Assembly: GCF_017591425.1 (NCBI RefSeq)
Contig: NW_024467106.1
Coordinates: 24,046,501-24,110,500, forward strand
Source of the DNA: Ochotona curzoniae
Taxonomy: Eukaryota > Chordata > Mammalia > Lagomorpha > Ochotonidae
Reading direction: 5' to 3'
Length of the DNA stretch: 64,000 nucleotides
The position numbers were made by a program, and so were the translations under genes. The notes under the pieces are model-generated. The model made no database searches, was not told the DNA's origin, and was given only the letters and a program-made list of their open reading frames with translations. Below are positions 1 through 10,814 of this stretch, one piece after another. The first letter of the stretch is position 1. The number at the start of each line of letters is the position of its first letter.

Positions 1-224
1 TCAGACGTCCAGGGACCCCAGGGCTCTAAAACGCTGCTCCTCTGAGAGTCATCGCTTCTATGAGGTCTGATGCTGCTGAGCAGCCACGTGCTCTCTAATC
101 CGTAGGTGTGCAGGTCAGGATCCACCCGAGCCAACAGAGCCCCTTTTCCTAAAATGCTCTGAAAGAAGCAGAGGCTGTGAAAAACCAAACTGCTGCTTAT
201 GCATACTTTGAACGGCACCCGCCC

Positions 225-549
225 TAAGATTTATTTTTATTGGGAAGGCAGATATACAGAGAGGAGGAGAGACAGGAAGGAAGATTTTCCATCCGCTGAT
301 TTACTCCACAAGTGGCTGCAGTGACTGGAGCTGAGACAATCCAAAGCCAGGAACCTGGAGCCTCTCCCGGAACTCCCACACGGGTGCAGGGTTCCAAAGC
401 TTTGGGCTGTCCTCAACTGCTTTCCCAGGCCAGAAGCAGGGAGCTGGATGAGAACCAGGTCTACCAGGGTTAGAACCAGTGACCATATGGGTTTCCTGCA
501 TGTGCAAGGTGAGGACTGTAGCTACTAGGCTATTGCACTGGGCCCGGGC
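225..549 (-). mobile_element. CSINE, near full length
   Basis: Lagomorph C-type tRNA-derived SINE read on the minus strand. The left edge is the T-rich complement of its A-rich tail (taagatttatttttattgg), followed by the complement of the conserved body (ggagctggatg, gggtgcaggg, cctcaactgctttccca). The right edge is the 5' head, ending gcactgggcccggg. It is non-autonomous and would have been copied by L1 machinery. It is moderately diverged from the young copies at 4077 and 11543. A 99-codon minus frame inside it is a chance ORF. Confidence 0.9.
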
Positions 550-784
550 ACCTACTGTTTCAGTGCTCTCGGAGAGGAGGCCCATGCCCCTGTGAACCAA
601 TCATGAACATAAACTTCCCATGGTTCATGAGGATTTAAAATTTGCTCCTATGCACAAATAACCGGGCAATTACCCACAGACACATCTAGATCTTATGTGA
701 ATGCCCAACTATACGTTGAACATACTTTGGAAATAACCAACAAAAGTTCCTTATTCTCAGGCTAATGAGAGAACATCTATACCT

Positions 785-1043
785 GGAAAGGCTTCAAAAG
801 CCTTTACCCCAAGGTCTAGGAGGTGATTGAGAAGAGAATCCTTGACATGACCAGCCATGGGGGGACGTAAATCAAGACCACAGTGGGATGTCAGCTCACC
901 CTGGCAGAATGCTGCTCCCGAGACAGATGGCAATGATTACTGACGAGGATGTGGAGAAGGGGAACTCCCCTCTGGTGGTGGGAGTGCAATTGGCTCAGTC
1001 AATGTGGAAAACAGTTTCTAGCTCCTTTAAAAACTAGAAATAG
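785..1043 (+). mobile_element. L1 ORF2 3' fragment, left half
   Basis: This stretch matches the 3' part of mammalian LINE-1 ORF2 in sense orientation. It shows the recognisable order aaatcaagaccacagtggga, then a gaggatgtggagaaggggaac segment, then ggtgggagtgcaattgg and tgtggaaaacagt. The reading frame is destroyed. It continues after the SINE at 1044-1349, so the two halves were one L1 copy. The 5' limit is approximate. Confidence 0.85.
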
Positions 1044-1349
1044 GGATCCAATATGATGGCGAATCCTCCCCTTCGAGCACTGGCATTCCTTGTGGGTGTC
1101 AGTCCACGTCACAACTGCTCCACTTCCCATGCGGCTCCCTGCAGGTGGCCCAAGAAAGCAGCGGAAGGTGGCCAAAAGCCTGGCACCCTGCATCTACGCG
1201 GGAGACCAGGAAGAAGCTCCTGGCTCCTGAGTTTAAATGGGCTCAGCTCTGGCCATTGCAGGCATTTGGGGAGTGAACCAGCAGATGGAAGACTTTCCTC
1301 TGTGTTTTCTTCTCTGCAAATCTTCCTTTCCAGAAAATAGATTTTTTTT
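1044..1349 (+). mobile_element. CSINE inserted into L1
   Basis: CSINE body in plus orientation (cacttcccatgcggctccct, gcaggtggcccaagaaagca, gggagaccaggaagaagctc, ggggagtgaaccagcagatg), ending in an A/T tail. It is flanked by an 18-bp perfect direct repeat (tttaaaaactagaaatag at 1026-1043 and 1350-1367). That is the target-site duplication made on entering the L1. The 5' tRNA-like head is poorly conserved or partly truncated. A 95-codon frame inside it is not a gene. Confidence 0.92.
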
Positions 1350-1600
1350 TTTAAAAACTAGAAATAGACCTGCTAAGTGATCCAGAAATCTCAGTGCCTA
1401 AAGGTATGAACACGTTGTATCAAAGAGATACTTGCATTGCCATGCTTATGAAACAATGTTCACAATAATCAAAATATGCAAATCACCAATGTGATCATCA
1501 TCAGAAAAATGGATAAAGAAAATATAGCACCCACACAAAGATAAATACCTCATGTCCTTCTTTTTATGTGAAATTTTAAACACACACAAATGAATCACAC
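1350..1600 (+). mobile_element. L1 ORF2 3' fragment, right half
   Basis: Continuation of the L1 copy interrupted at 1044. The sequence after the duplicated target runs gaaatagacctgctaagtga, then tatcaaagagatacttgcat, ttcacaataatcaaaatatg and atggataaagaaaatatagc, the usual order at the end of ORF2. It fades into AT-rich sequence near 1600, where a 3' UTR would be expected but is not recognisable. Confidence 0.8.
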
Positions 1601-1904
1601 ATACAAATAAAATAACTTGCAAATATAATTGTGTCAAACCTTATATCTTTGACAAGCAAATAATTAAGGATGTTTTAAAATGATATGCCACTATCGTTTT
1701 AACCTTCTGATTATTTCACACCTGAAATTGAAGCCTTTGCATTTGATTATTGTTTTTGAACTTGAGTAAATTCCTCGTGAACTGTGGTCTTTTGGCTTGT
1801 TAAAATCTGCACTTACTGGAACATTAAGCCTTGACTATAATATGAATTAAAAATATCTCCAAAAATTAAGAATGTAAAAGAAGGGGAATAGTGTAAGTTC
1901 TGTG

Positions 1905-2140
1905 TTTGGCACAAGGATTAAAACGCCTGCATCCTGTCTTGGAGTGCCTGTGTTGAACTCCAGATCTTCCACTTGGAATCCAGCCTCATGCTGAAACAGA
2001 CATTGGGATTTAGGAAATGATGGCTCAAGTTCCTGGGTCCCTGGGAGACCTGGATCCAATTCCGTATGTATTTGGGGGATAAACCAGTAGCATGGAAGGT
2101 CACTGTCTTTCTGTGCTTTAATAAAACAAAGAAAAAAAAA
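1905..2140 (+). mobile_element. old CSINE subfamily copy
   Basis: Diverged CSINE of the older subtype that carries the segment gcctgcatcctgtcttggagtgcctg (1925-1950) in place of the young head. It is followed by tgatggctcaagttcctggg, gggagacctggatccaattc and the end ggggataaaccagtagcatg. It terminates in an A-rich tail at about 2130-2142. The old subtype and high divergence imply an early lagomorph insertion. Confidence 0.8.
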
Positions 2141-2678
2141 ACACAGCTGCTATTCTTTTTTACCTAGTTTGATAAAAATATACTTCTGTAATGCCTAGGA
2201 CTGGCAATGGCTTCCTCGGTTGCTCCATGTGTTACAGGGTAAGCTGCATCGTAAGGAAAATCTAACTTCCACAACTCAAAGGATTGACAGCTGCACCTGC
2301 ACATTTGTTTAAGCTCACTGCAGCACAGTGCAGTGCACATATGCTTGGTTTTCTGGATTTATGAACGAGTAGAATCTTTGCAATACGGCTCTCCGATTTA
2401 CAATAATACAAGGTGTGCCCGTATATATCTGGGCTATGCATTAGTTCTACTTTCATGCAAAACAGCCGCCTTGTTCTTATTTGACAAAGAAGAAAACGGG
2501 TAACATTTTTCTTACGCTAAATGACAGAAATGAGACATTTTTGACCTTTTCTATAATGACAAGCAGCTGTCTGTGGGATGCCACCTAACAGACATCCTCA
2601 AAGAGAAAGTTGAAGTGACATTCTAAGAACAAGAGAGTAACTGCTTTGTTTTTAATCCTGCCATGGAAAAATAGCACT

Positions 2679-3002
2679 GGGGGCTTGGAACTGTAGCCTA
2701 GTGGCTAAAGTGCTCGCTTTGCATGCATCCGAATCCTATATAGGCACCAGTTTGTGTTCCAGCTGCTCCACTTCCCATCCAGCTCCCTGCTTGTGGCCTA
2801 GGAAAGCAGTCAAGGATGACTGAAGCCTTGGGACCCTGCGCCTGCATGGGAGACCCATTGGAGGCTCCAAGCTCTTGACTGTGGAGCAGCTCAGCTCTGG
2901 CCATCATGGCCACTTGGAAAGTGAATCAGTGAACAGAAGATCTTTCTCTCTTCCTCTCCGTAAATCTGACTTTTCAATAATTATAAATAAATGAATAAAT
3001 AC
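2679..3002 (+). mobile_element. CSINE, near full length
   Basis: Complete young-type CSINE. The head retains a good RNA polymerase III A-box match (tagcctagtggc, 2694-2705). The body has cacttcccatccagctccct, tgtggcctaggaaagcagtc and cttgggaccctgcgcctgca. The 3' end has a polypyrimidine run and an A-rich tail with aataaatgaataaata. The B box is degraded, so autonomous transcription is doubtful. Confidence 0.92.
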
Positions 3003-3315
3003 AACATTTGAGATAGAAGTTGAGAAATGTTTGTATCATTGGTTTTAAAATTTATGCCTCATTTCTTACATTCAAATTTCCCACGTTACATTTTAAAAAT
3101 TGAAGCAAAATTCCCTAACTTATTTTAAGGTCTTTCAAATGGAGTTTCAGCAGTTGTAATGACTTGATGAAAATATTAAAATAAATTCCTTCTGATTGAT
3201 TCACAAAAAGCCTGATTGTCAAAACTATATCAAAATGTCACATTGTATCTCTACAATATATATTTTCTCAACAAAAAGTAAAATGAACTTTCCAAACTAT
3301 ATTTAAAAATTTATT

Positions 3316-3553
3316 TTTGATGGCTAGCATTGCAGTATAGTGGGTGAAGCCACAGCCTGTGATGTGAGAATTTAAAGAGCTGCACTCAAGTCCCATCTGT
3401 TCAATTTCTGATCCAGCTCCCTGCTAATGCTCCTGAGAAAAGAAGCAGAAGGTGGCGCAAATGCTTGGGGCCTTGCCATACACATGGAAGGCTCAGATGA
3501 AGCAACAGCCACAGCCATCATGGCCATGTGCTGGGTAAACCAAGAATGGAAGA

Positions 3554-3585
<32 letters not shown>

Positions 3586-3600
3586 ATCTGTACATACCTA
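3316..3600 (+). mobile_element. CSINE ending in GT microsatellite
   Basis: Diverged plus-strand CSINE with ggctagcattgcagtatagt at the head, then gatccagctccctgctaatg, agaaggtggcgcaaatgctt and catggccatgtgctgggtaa. Its normal pyrimidine-rich 3' part has been replaced by the GT microsatellite at 3557-3585, a usual fate of this low-complexity segment. Confidence 0.8.
3557..3585. repeat. (GT)n microsatellite
   Basis: About 14 GT units, nearly uninterrupted, at the 3' side of a CSINE. It accounts for the T-H-T-H and V-C-V-C runs in the translated frames here. Confidence 0.95.
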
Positions 3601-3723
3601 GTGCTAATCAGCAGCACAGCATCTGACCACGTTTATTAAATGTTTGATAAATGGCCAATAGTTTCTGTTTGAATTCTTCTCATGCAAAGATGAGTGTTAA
3701 TTAATTCTTTCAAAAAATGTTTT

Positions 3724-3970
3724 GGGAGTTGGAAGGGCGGCTAGCATGTCCTATCAAGCTTCGGCTGATTTCTGATCCAGCTCCCAGCTAATGCACCTGT
3801 GAAAGCGGTGGCAGATGGCCCAACTGCGTGGGCTGCTTCACCTACACGGAGTGATTCCAAAGAAGCTGGCTCCTGGCTTCAGCCTGGCACAACCCCAATG
3901 TGGCAGCCATTTGGGGAGTGAGGCAGCAGTTGGAATCTCTCTCTGTCATTATAACCAGTAAAATTAAATC
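3724..3970 (+). mobile_element. CSINE, head internally deleted
   Basis: Plus-strand CSINE. After a short head (ggcggctagcatgtcct) the sequence jumps to gatttctgatccagctccca, so about 50 bases of the head including the B box are missing. The body continues with tggcagatggcccaactgcg, ctggctcctggcttcagcct and ggggagtgaggcagcagttg, and it has a degenerate A-rich end. Confidence 0.8.
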
Positions 3971-4076
3971 AGAAAAATAGAGTAATGCAGAAAACATTTT
4001 AGTCCAAATCTATGTGCATAGAACTGTAAATAAAATTGAAAAAATAGTTATGTCTTGGTTTAAAAAAAATTTCCCT

Positions 4077-4415
4077 GGGCCCAGCGAGGTAGCCTAGCAG
4101 CTTAAGTCCTCGCCTTGAACACGCCGGGATCCCATATAGGCGCCGGTTCTAATCCCAGCAGCCCTGCTTCCCATCCAGCTTCCTGCTAGTGACCTGGGAA
4201 GGCAGTTGAGGACATCCCAAAGCCTTGGGACCCTACATCCACGTGGGAGACCCAGAAGAGGCTCCAGGCTCCTGGGTTCGGATCGGCATGGCTCCAGCCG
4301 TTGCAGCCGCTTAGGGAGTGAATCAGCGCAGGGAAGATATTCCTGTCTGTTTCTTCTCCTCTCTGTATATCTGACTTTCCAATAAATAAATAGATCTTTA
4401 AATAAATAAATAAAT
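4077..4415 (+). mobile_element. young full-length CSINE
   Basis: The best preserved SINE in the window. A box tagcctagcagc is at 4090-4101 and B box ggttctaatcc at 4145-4155, both close to tRNA internal promoter consensus. The conserved core, the pyrimidine run at about 4345-4365 and an (AAAT)n-type tail at 4381-4415 are all present. The diagnostic segment cgccttgaacacgccgggat is the variant I associate with pika rather than rabbit (from memory, not tested). No clear target duplication is visible. Confidence 0.95.
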
Positions 4416-4429
4416 CCTATTAGGCAGGT

Positions 4430-6215
4430 AAAAGGTGGCTGTGTCTCTGTCATTAACCACTAGATGGCACTAGCTCTACATTACTCCTCCTTGTTTTCTT
4501 TCGAATCCTTCCCTTGTGGTCTTGGAGATGGCATTTAGAATGATTGTTGTCTCTGCAGATATCTGCCGAGAAAAGGCATGTCTGCCTTAGGAACGCTGAG
4601 ATTGATGCTACTAATGAAAATGCATTTCCGTGCTTGTTTCTCGTTGCATATGTCTATGACTATTGCAACAGTTATCCAGCAAATTGTTCATCTTGACGCT
4701 GTAAATCATTATAGAAAAATCAATAAAAATTATTTTCAGCCCTGGGAGTCCATAACGGTCTACATATGGAGCATTTAAGAGAATTGAAGGACTTTAACAG
4801 AGCCTGCCAACTCTCCCACTCTCCTCTCCCCTGGTATCCTTGCAGCTTGAGTCACAAGCACAGCTCCAAATACAAAGGGGGAGTCAGAGTCTTGCTGCTG
4901 GGCCTCTCTCCCTGGTGGCTGCTGGGCGTTCACGGACATGTCACCCCCCTGTGAGGGCAATCCAGTTCCTCTTGCTCAGACAAGTCTACGAGACGTGGGA
5001 TTCTGGAGAGAACATGGAGAACAACGGGACAGCCTGGCGCCCTCTTCATTTCAATACCTTGGGGAAGTGGGAATAAAATACAAACCCCCCCTGTTTTCAG
5101 CCATTTTGATTGGATTTATTCACGTGGCCACAGTAGAATAAGGGAAAAAATATGCATAATGTGGGAGTTGGCATGATCATAACTGAACCAAACAGCCTCA
5201 CCGATGAAATGCACAATTCTTTTTTTTCTGTGATTTTTCAGCCATGAGTTATAGATGACCCAAACATTAGAGAAACAGGTTAGATGAAATTCAAAATACC
5301 TTCCTGACCATTGCGTTTATTTTTTCTCAGATACTTTCAGCAAGTATTGCTCTGATGAGTTCAGAAATGTGACTTTATTTTAGCAGCTTTCGGTGCCTTG
5401 GCAACTGCCTTCTATCCCCATTCCCCAATGGTAAGATTGTTCTGAGAGCAGAGGTGAGGGGGATTCTGGTGGGGGAGCAGTGCTAAAATGCAAACGCCTC
5501 TGTCATTTTTATGTAAAATTAATCAAACCTGGGGGATGAAGGGAAAAGGCCCACAAAGTTTTGTGCTTTGTTTAAGACTCCATTTGACTATCTCACGGTG
5601 GAAAATAACCCAAGGGACTAACCTCTCTTATACATTCTCTCAAGTACGATGTCACCCTAGCACCCCTGTAGTTCTGTCCAGAAAGAAGCGAAGAAGTGAT
5701 GGTTGGAAGAGAGAGAAGTTGACTATTCAAAAGATTGTGTCTGCCAAATGTTGTCATCTATGCAAGTATAAGCAGCTTCCTATGGCTGTACGAATTCAGC
5801 AGGGAAACAGTCAATAGGCAAAGTTGACTGAATACAGGTTCCTCTGAGTCCACACACTCTGGCAATAGAGATGCAAGAGTGGCTTCTACGTCATTGTTTC
5901 GGTGACTTAGGGAAGTGTATCTGTAATGTGGAGGAGAAACCAAGATATGTCTTAAGAAGAGTTGCTAAGGGTAGTTTGTACATTTATTGTTCAGCAAATA
6001 GTTTGGACCATTTGCAAATGGCCTTCGGAGAATTCATGGACGATATATGTTATTTAAAAATGTGTGAATTGCAAAGCTTTTACCTGCAGTTAAGGTTATC
6101 ATTTAATTCCATTTCCCCAGTAACCTATTAGGGCCCCCTTCTGTCTGATGAAGGAGCCCAGCTGTGTTTGACACAGACTAGAATGTGGATGTGCCTGTAG
6201 CACTGGAATGGCGAT
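4430..6215. other. single-copy stretch, no gene seen
   Basis: No repeat family recognised. 4800-5080 is more GC-rich than its surroundings and contains several overlapping 60-78 codon frames on both strands, with no domain or splice-framed exon pattern. The 109-codon frame at 5488-5817 is also featureless. No feature can be supported. Confidence 0.5.
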
Positions 6216-6221
6216 GATTAG

Positions 6222-6261
6222 CTTTTTAAAGATTATGTATTTTTATTGGAAAGTCAGATTT

Positions 6262-6321
<60 letters not shown>

Positions 6322-6510
6322 TATTTACTGACTTACTCTCCAATTGGCCACAGTGGTCAGAGCTGAGCTGATCCAAAGCTTTGTGCCAGAAAATTCTTCC
6401 AGGTCTCCCATGTGGTTTTCACTGCTTTCCCAAGCCATAAGCAGAGAGCTGGATAGAAGTGGGGCAGCTGGTACTAGATGCATTGTTGGTGCCAGCCCCG
6501 ATGACTCATT
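6222..6510 (-). mobile_element. CSINE with AC/AG microsatellite
   Basis: Minus-strand CSINE: T-rich tail complement (aagattatgtatttttattg), then the microsatellite at 6262-6319 where the polypyrimidine run should be. The body complement (gagctgagctgatccaaagc, cactgctttcccaagccata, gcagagagctggatagaagt) and a degraded head follow. Confidence 0.88.
6262..6319. repeat. (AC)n(AG)n compound microsatellite
   Basis: About eight AC units run directly into about twenty AG units, uninterrupted, inside the low-complexity segment of a minus-strand CSINE. Its length and purity make it a likely polymorphic locus. Confidence 0.95.
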
Positions 6511-6519
6511 TTTCAATTG

Positions 6520-7700
6520 TAGCATTTTGGGGTTCTATGTAATTTCTGCCTGGTTGGGAGTGGAAGATCAGCTCTGGATGGATAAGGAACAAACCTCTGA
6601 AGGTGTAGTTGGATGCTAGGAAGACTTGACCTGTACCACAAAATATGTGAAGAAACAGGCTTCAGCCATGCTTGATGTGAGAACGGCTGTTAAGTTCTAC
6701 TGTTGGGAAATGATACACAGATAAAACAGGATAAGACTGTAGTACAGAAGTCATGGGTTGGAAGAATGAGCAGGTCAAGGGATAATGAGGCAGAACTGGA
6801 ATGGCAGAGGTTTCAGACAAGTAGGAGAGCACAGTGGGTTTCAAGAACTGGATTGTAGTGAAGTCTGCAGCACAGGATGCCCAAGGTCAGAGCCTGTTGA
6901 GCATCATGGATCATCATGGTTAGTGATGAGATTGCTGTCTACTGAGTTCTAGGCACAAACAAAAAATACTTCCTTGAAGCACTGGTTTGGTAGGGTAAGT
7001 CTATTTCAAGCTCTAGACAGCGGTTTAATTATTGCAACCTTCTTAGGGATCATTCTGGTTGTAATTAGATATTAGACCTTTCTTTGTAAAAATGTGTCAG
7101 TATCTAGCATGTTTACAAAATCATTCAGTGGACCATCACTTGTGGCTCTGCCACTAAGCGCTGACATAGTTCACTTTAGCAGTGAGGCCAGGATGTGTGC
7201 AGTATGGTAGTGTGGCCGGTGTGCCTTCCTGTGAGCACTGGAGACTGTTAGATGTGAACCACTTCTTGGACAGGGTGTTAGCAGCCCAAGGACTTGGAAG
7301 ATCCTGCTGTTCCGGGACTAGAGATAAGTATGGGAATTTGAAAAGTTATAGGGAGAGAGATCCTATGTGGTTACATCAATAAAAGAGCTAATAGCTAAAA
7401 AGCCTAAGAGGGTGAGACACATGTGTGTCTGTAAAAACAAAAAGGTTAAGTACATGTGTGTAAGGAAAAATATCTATGAAGAGGAGAAACTATATTCTAT
7501 TTACTGTATTTGGTCTGTGCGGAATTGTTCATGACCAAGCACGCATCACCATCACCTCCTCCAAATATTTCCTCTACTAATGCGAGGAGAGAGCAAGGAG
7601 TAAATTCATTTTCTATGACGCTCTTGCTATATGACTCAAATTCGAAATGGGCCAATGAAGAGCTGCTCAGATGCATTTTTGGAATCTGGGTTTTAAGAGG
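6520..7700. other. single-copy stretch, no gene seen
   Basis: Ordinary sequence of mixed composition. Short frames only (60-67 codons), without recognisable motifs. It ends at the left target duplication of the L1 at 7711. Confidence 0.5.
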
Positions 7701-7710
7701 TCACTATTGT

Positions 7711-8614
7711 TAAGAGTTCTGAATGTAGGCCAGTGTCACTGGAGTTGGGTGGCACCTCAGTGTGGTTTTCATTTATATCTCCCTGATAGCTAGGGAGACT
7801 GAGAATTTTTTCATATGTCTATTAGCCATTTGAATTTGTTCCTTTGAAAAATGTCCACTCATTTCCTTCATCCATTCCTTCACAGGGTTGCTTGTTTTGC
7901 TGTCATTGACTTTCCGAAGCTCTTTGTAAATCCTGGACATTAGTCTTGTATCAGTTGTGTAGTGTTGCAGAGATTTTCTCCGAGTCCTTCTTCACTCTGT
8001 TAATTGTTTGCTGTACAGAAGCCTTTTGGTTTGATGTAGTCCCACTTGTTTATTTATACTTTGCTTGCCTGTGCTTTGTGGTGACCTTTTCTGAGAAGTA
8101 TTTCCCATTTCTTGTATTTTGGAGAGTGCTTCCCATGTTTTCCTCAAATAGTTCGATGGTTTGTGGGGGCAGGTTTAGGTCCTTGATCTATTTAGAGCTA
8201 ATTTTTGCATAAAGTTACTGGTGGGGATCTTGCCTCTTACTTCTAAAGACTGCTATCCAATTGTTCCAACAGCATTTGTTGAAAAAAGCAAGCCTTTTCC
8301 TCGTATTGTTTTCAGTTGTGTTGTCACGTGTGGACTCCATAGTGGTGTTTCCAGTCTGTTCCACTGACCTTCTTCTCTGTTTCTATATCAGGGCCAGACT
8401 GTTTCGATGATAACGCCCTGTAGTATGTCTTGAGGTCTGGAATAGTGATTCCTCCAGCTTCTTTTTAATTCCTCAGGATAGCTTCGGCAATTCATGGTCT
8501 CTTGTATTTCCACATGAATTTGTATCATTTTTTCTATTTTTGAGAAGCATGTTGTTGGGATTTTGATTGGGATCACGCTGAATCTGGAAATCTGCATATG
8601 GAATGATCTGTAAT
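7711..8614 (-). mobile_element. L1, inverted 5' segment
   Basis: The minus strand here is L1 ORF2. Its left edge corresponds to aatgaaaaccacactgaggt and a nearby cctacattcagaactct. The right part translates on the minus strand (8388-8597) to a peptide like the end of L1 ORF2 protein (motifs IPIKIPTT, FSKIEKMIQIHVEIQE, NHYSRPQDILQGVI). It joins in opposite orientation to the L1 3' end at about 8615. That head-to-head arrangement is typical of twin priming during target-primed reverse transcription. The ORF contains breaks elsewhere. Confidence 0.9.
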
Positions 8615-9434
8615 CCTATCTTTACATCAGCCCAACTTACAATAGCAAAGACACGGAAACAACCCAGGTGCATGTCCAAAGAGGAGTATTCCGTGAAATA
8701 CTCCCAGACATTAAGGAATATGAAATTCTACCATTTGAAACCAAATGGTCCTAACTAGAGACCCTTATGCTCAATGAAATAAATCAATTCCCAAAGGACA
8801 AATATCATATGTTCTCTCTGATAAAAAAAAAAAACAAAAAACAATCTTCATGAAAAATACAAGATCAATAGCCCTTTCAGTACTGTTTTTTTTACATCTC
8901 ATAGGGTTTGATATTTTTGTTTTTAGTTTCATTCCTTCAAAAAAAATTTTAATCAATTTCCTTACTGAATCAAAGGTCACATAGTAGCATTATTTGCTTC
9001 AAGAAGGTTTTTGATTTTCTTTTTCGTTTTTTCAGTGACACAATGATCATTCAGCAGCATGTCATTTAACTTCATGTTGTTGTAAATTTCTATTTCTCTT
9101 GTTGATTTTGTTTTATGGCTTTTCATTTAAGCGGATGTATAGTAACTGTGTAATAGAGACTGCCATATCCAGAGAGATGGACTTGCACTGAAATGTTAAA
9201 TCTATCTTGACAATAGGATACTGGACTCTCTGCCATTGTCCATACCAATAATGCCAGGATATACTTAAATAGCAGAATGATGGACTTGGGGCTATTTATC
9301 AAGCACTATGCTATTATAATGATACAGGGGAAATCAGTGTGTGGGGGGAGGAATAATTTGCGGAGGGAGTAAGGGACTTTCCAGAGTCTATGGGCCTGTG
9401 TCATAAAATAATAAAATAAATATATTTTAAAAGA
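8615..9434 (+). mobile_element. L1 3' end with lagomorph 3' UTR
   Basis: Sense L1. The end of ORF2 is seen at about 8630-8820 (ttacaatagcaaagacacgg, aaacaacccaggtgcatgtc, atgctcaatgaaataaatca, aaatatcatatgttctctct). A roughly 600-bp 3' UTR follows, ending tcataaaataataaaataaa. The same 3' UTR is found again at 53800-54305. Flanks carry a near-perfect 10-bp direct repeat (tcactattgt at 7701-7710, tcgctattgt at 9435-9444), making 7711-9434 one insertion. Confidence 0.9.
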
Positions 9435-9444
9435 TCGCTATTGT

Positions 9445-10110
9445 CTGAATGCTGATTCAGGCAGATACCACAGGTAGATGTGTGGTTCATAGCAGTTGCT
9501 TGGGGAGAGGTAAAAAGCTTCCAGTTCAGCAGTTCAAACTGAAATTACCAATGGTGGCTTCTGTGATAGAAACTTTTTCAGCTCTTCCCTGGGGAGTGTA
9601 AGAACTTAATCCTTATTTTAAAATCCTACAGATGCTGACAACACAAGGTGAGTTCTGTTTCCTTAATTGAAATTGGACTAACACAGTGACTCCAACATGT
9701 CCTATACCTTTCCTTTAAAAAATGTGAAATGAGAAAAACAAATGAGCCTGGCTAAATTCATTTCCATAAACACCCAGCTAGATTATATTAGTTAAAATAT
9801 AAAGTAGAATTACTGAATTCTTTTATGGCATTAGGAATTCTAAAATCTGTTATGGTTATGTTGATTTTTCCAATTTGCCCACTGAGACTCTCCATATAAT
9901 ATTAGGGCAAAATAGGAAAAGAACAATTTTAGTTTATGTTCTGAAATTTGAGACTGGTGCATGTAACGAAGTGATAACTTGATAAACAGAGTGCAAGTAT
10001 AAGTGGTCTAGAAACGAGAGAAAGAGAGGAAGGAGAGAGCGAGCGAGCAAGAGTGAGAGATGAGGACTGGATTCATTAGATATGACCCTGGGAAAAGGAT
10101 TTGGGAGTTT
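9445..10110. other. single-copy stretch with purine tract
   Basis: AT-rich sequence without a recognised repeat family. A purine-rich tract of GA, GAA and GAGC units lies at 10013-10064, next to the following L1M fragment. No gene. Confidence 0.5.
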
Positions 10111-10111
10111 T

Positions 10112-10405
10112 GCTTACTTTTAAAAGTTATGATAAAATATACATAATATTGTAGCCATTTGCAAGTATAATGTTCAGCGGTGTTAAGTACATTCACATTG
10201 TTTTATGAGCAATGTCCAAAACACTTTTAATTTTGCAGAACTATAATTCTAGACCCATTAAACAATCCCATTCTTCTCTTTTGTGTCTCTGCTCCTTGGT
10301 CCCTCATGACCACAATTCTATTTTCTGTCTCCTGTAGGTATAATTATGCAGTATTGTGTTTTCTGTTTGCCTTATTTAATTAACATAATACCTCAAGGTC
10401 AAGGG
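10112..10405 (-). mobile_element. old L1M 3' UTR fragment
   Basis: The plus strand is the complement of an ancient mammalian L1 3' UTR: gttcagcggtgttaagtaca then ttcacattgttttatgagca, then acccattaaacaatcccatt, ccacaattctattttctgtc and ttatttaattaacataatac. The order and spacing agree with the L1M type. Divergence is high, so insertion predates lagomorphs. Confidence 0.8.
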
Positions 10406-10699
10406 ATGGTGAGTTTTGAAGAAAACTTAAAAGAACTTTATTTGAAAATACAGAACAAGGAGACCACAAGTACAGCAATATAGATATTCACCTAAAATAC
10501 CTAAAGTTGCAAACTTCCTATGAGAAATCCACCTATGAGGAAGAATGTACTTGTTTAAATAACTACAAATGCATTGTTCTGAAAAGTATCCTACTTGGTT
10601 CCAACTTTAGCACAAGATCAGTAACTTTCAGCTGCAGCTTACGGAAGGGACAGGTAGAACCACGGAAAGAAAACTAGAGCCAGTCAGATGTCGTGTTGT

Positions 10700-10810
10700 T
10701 TACTGGCGCTGGGTTTTTCTCAAGGCGCTTTCTTCTTCAGCCTCATTTGCTTATCCATGAAACAGAAAGAATGATTTCTAAATTCTCCTCCAAGTTCAAC
10801 ATCCTCTAAC
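10700..10810 (-). mobile_element. possible MIR fragment
   Basis: The segment around 10735-10785 (cagcctcatttgcttatcca, tgaaacagaaagaatgattt) resembles the core and 3' part of MIR, which carries a comparable tcatctgtaaaatgggg stretch. The match is short and could be chance. Confidence 0.35.
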
Positions 10811-10814
10811 ATTA

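Noticed and set aside
4094..4453. 119-codon minus frame as a gene
   Set aside because: It lies almost entirely within the antisense of a CSINE copy.
4800..5080. Exon or promoter island
   Set aside because: Slightly GC-rich but few CpG dinucleotides, and no splice-flanked frame was found.
8388..8597. Functional L1 ORF2 protein
   Set aside because: The peptide is clearly L1-derived but is only a short piece of an inverted, truncated copy.
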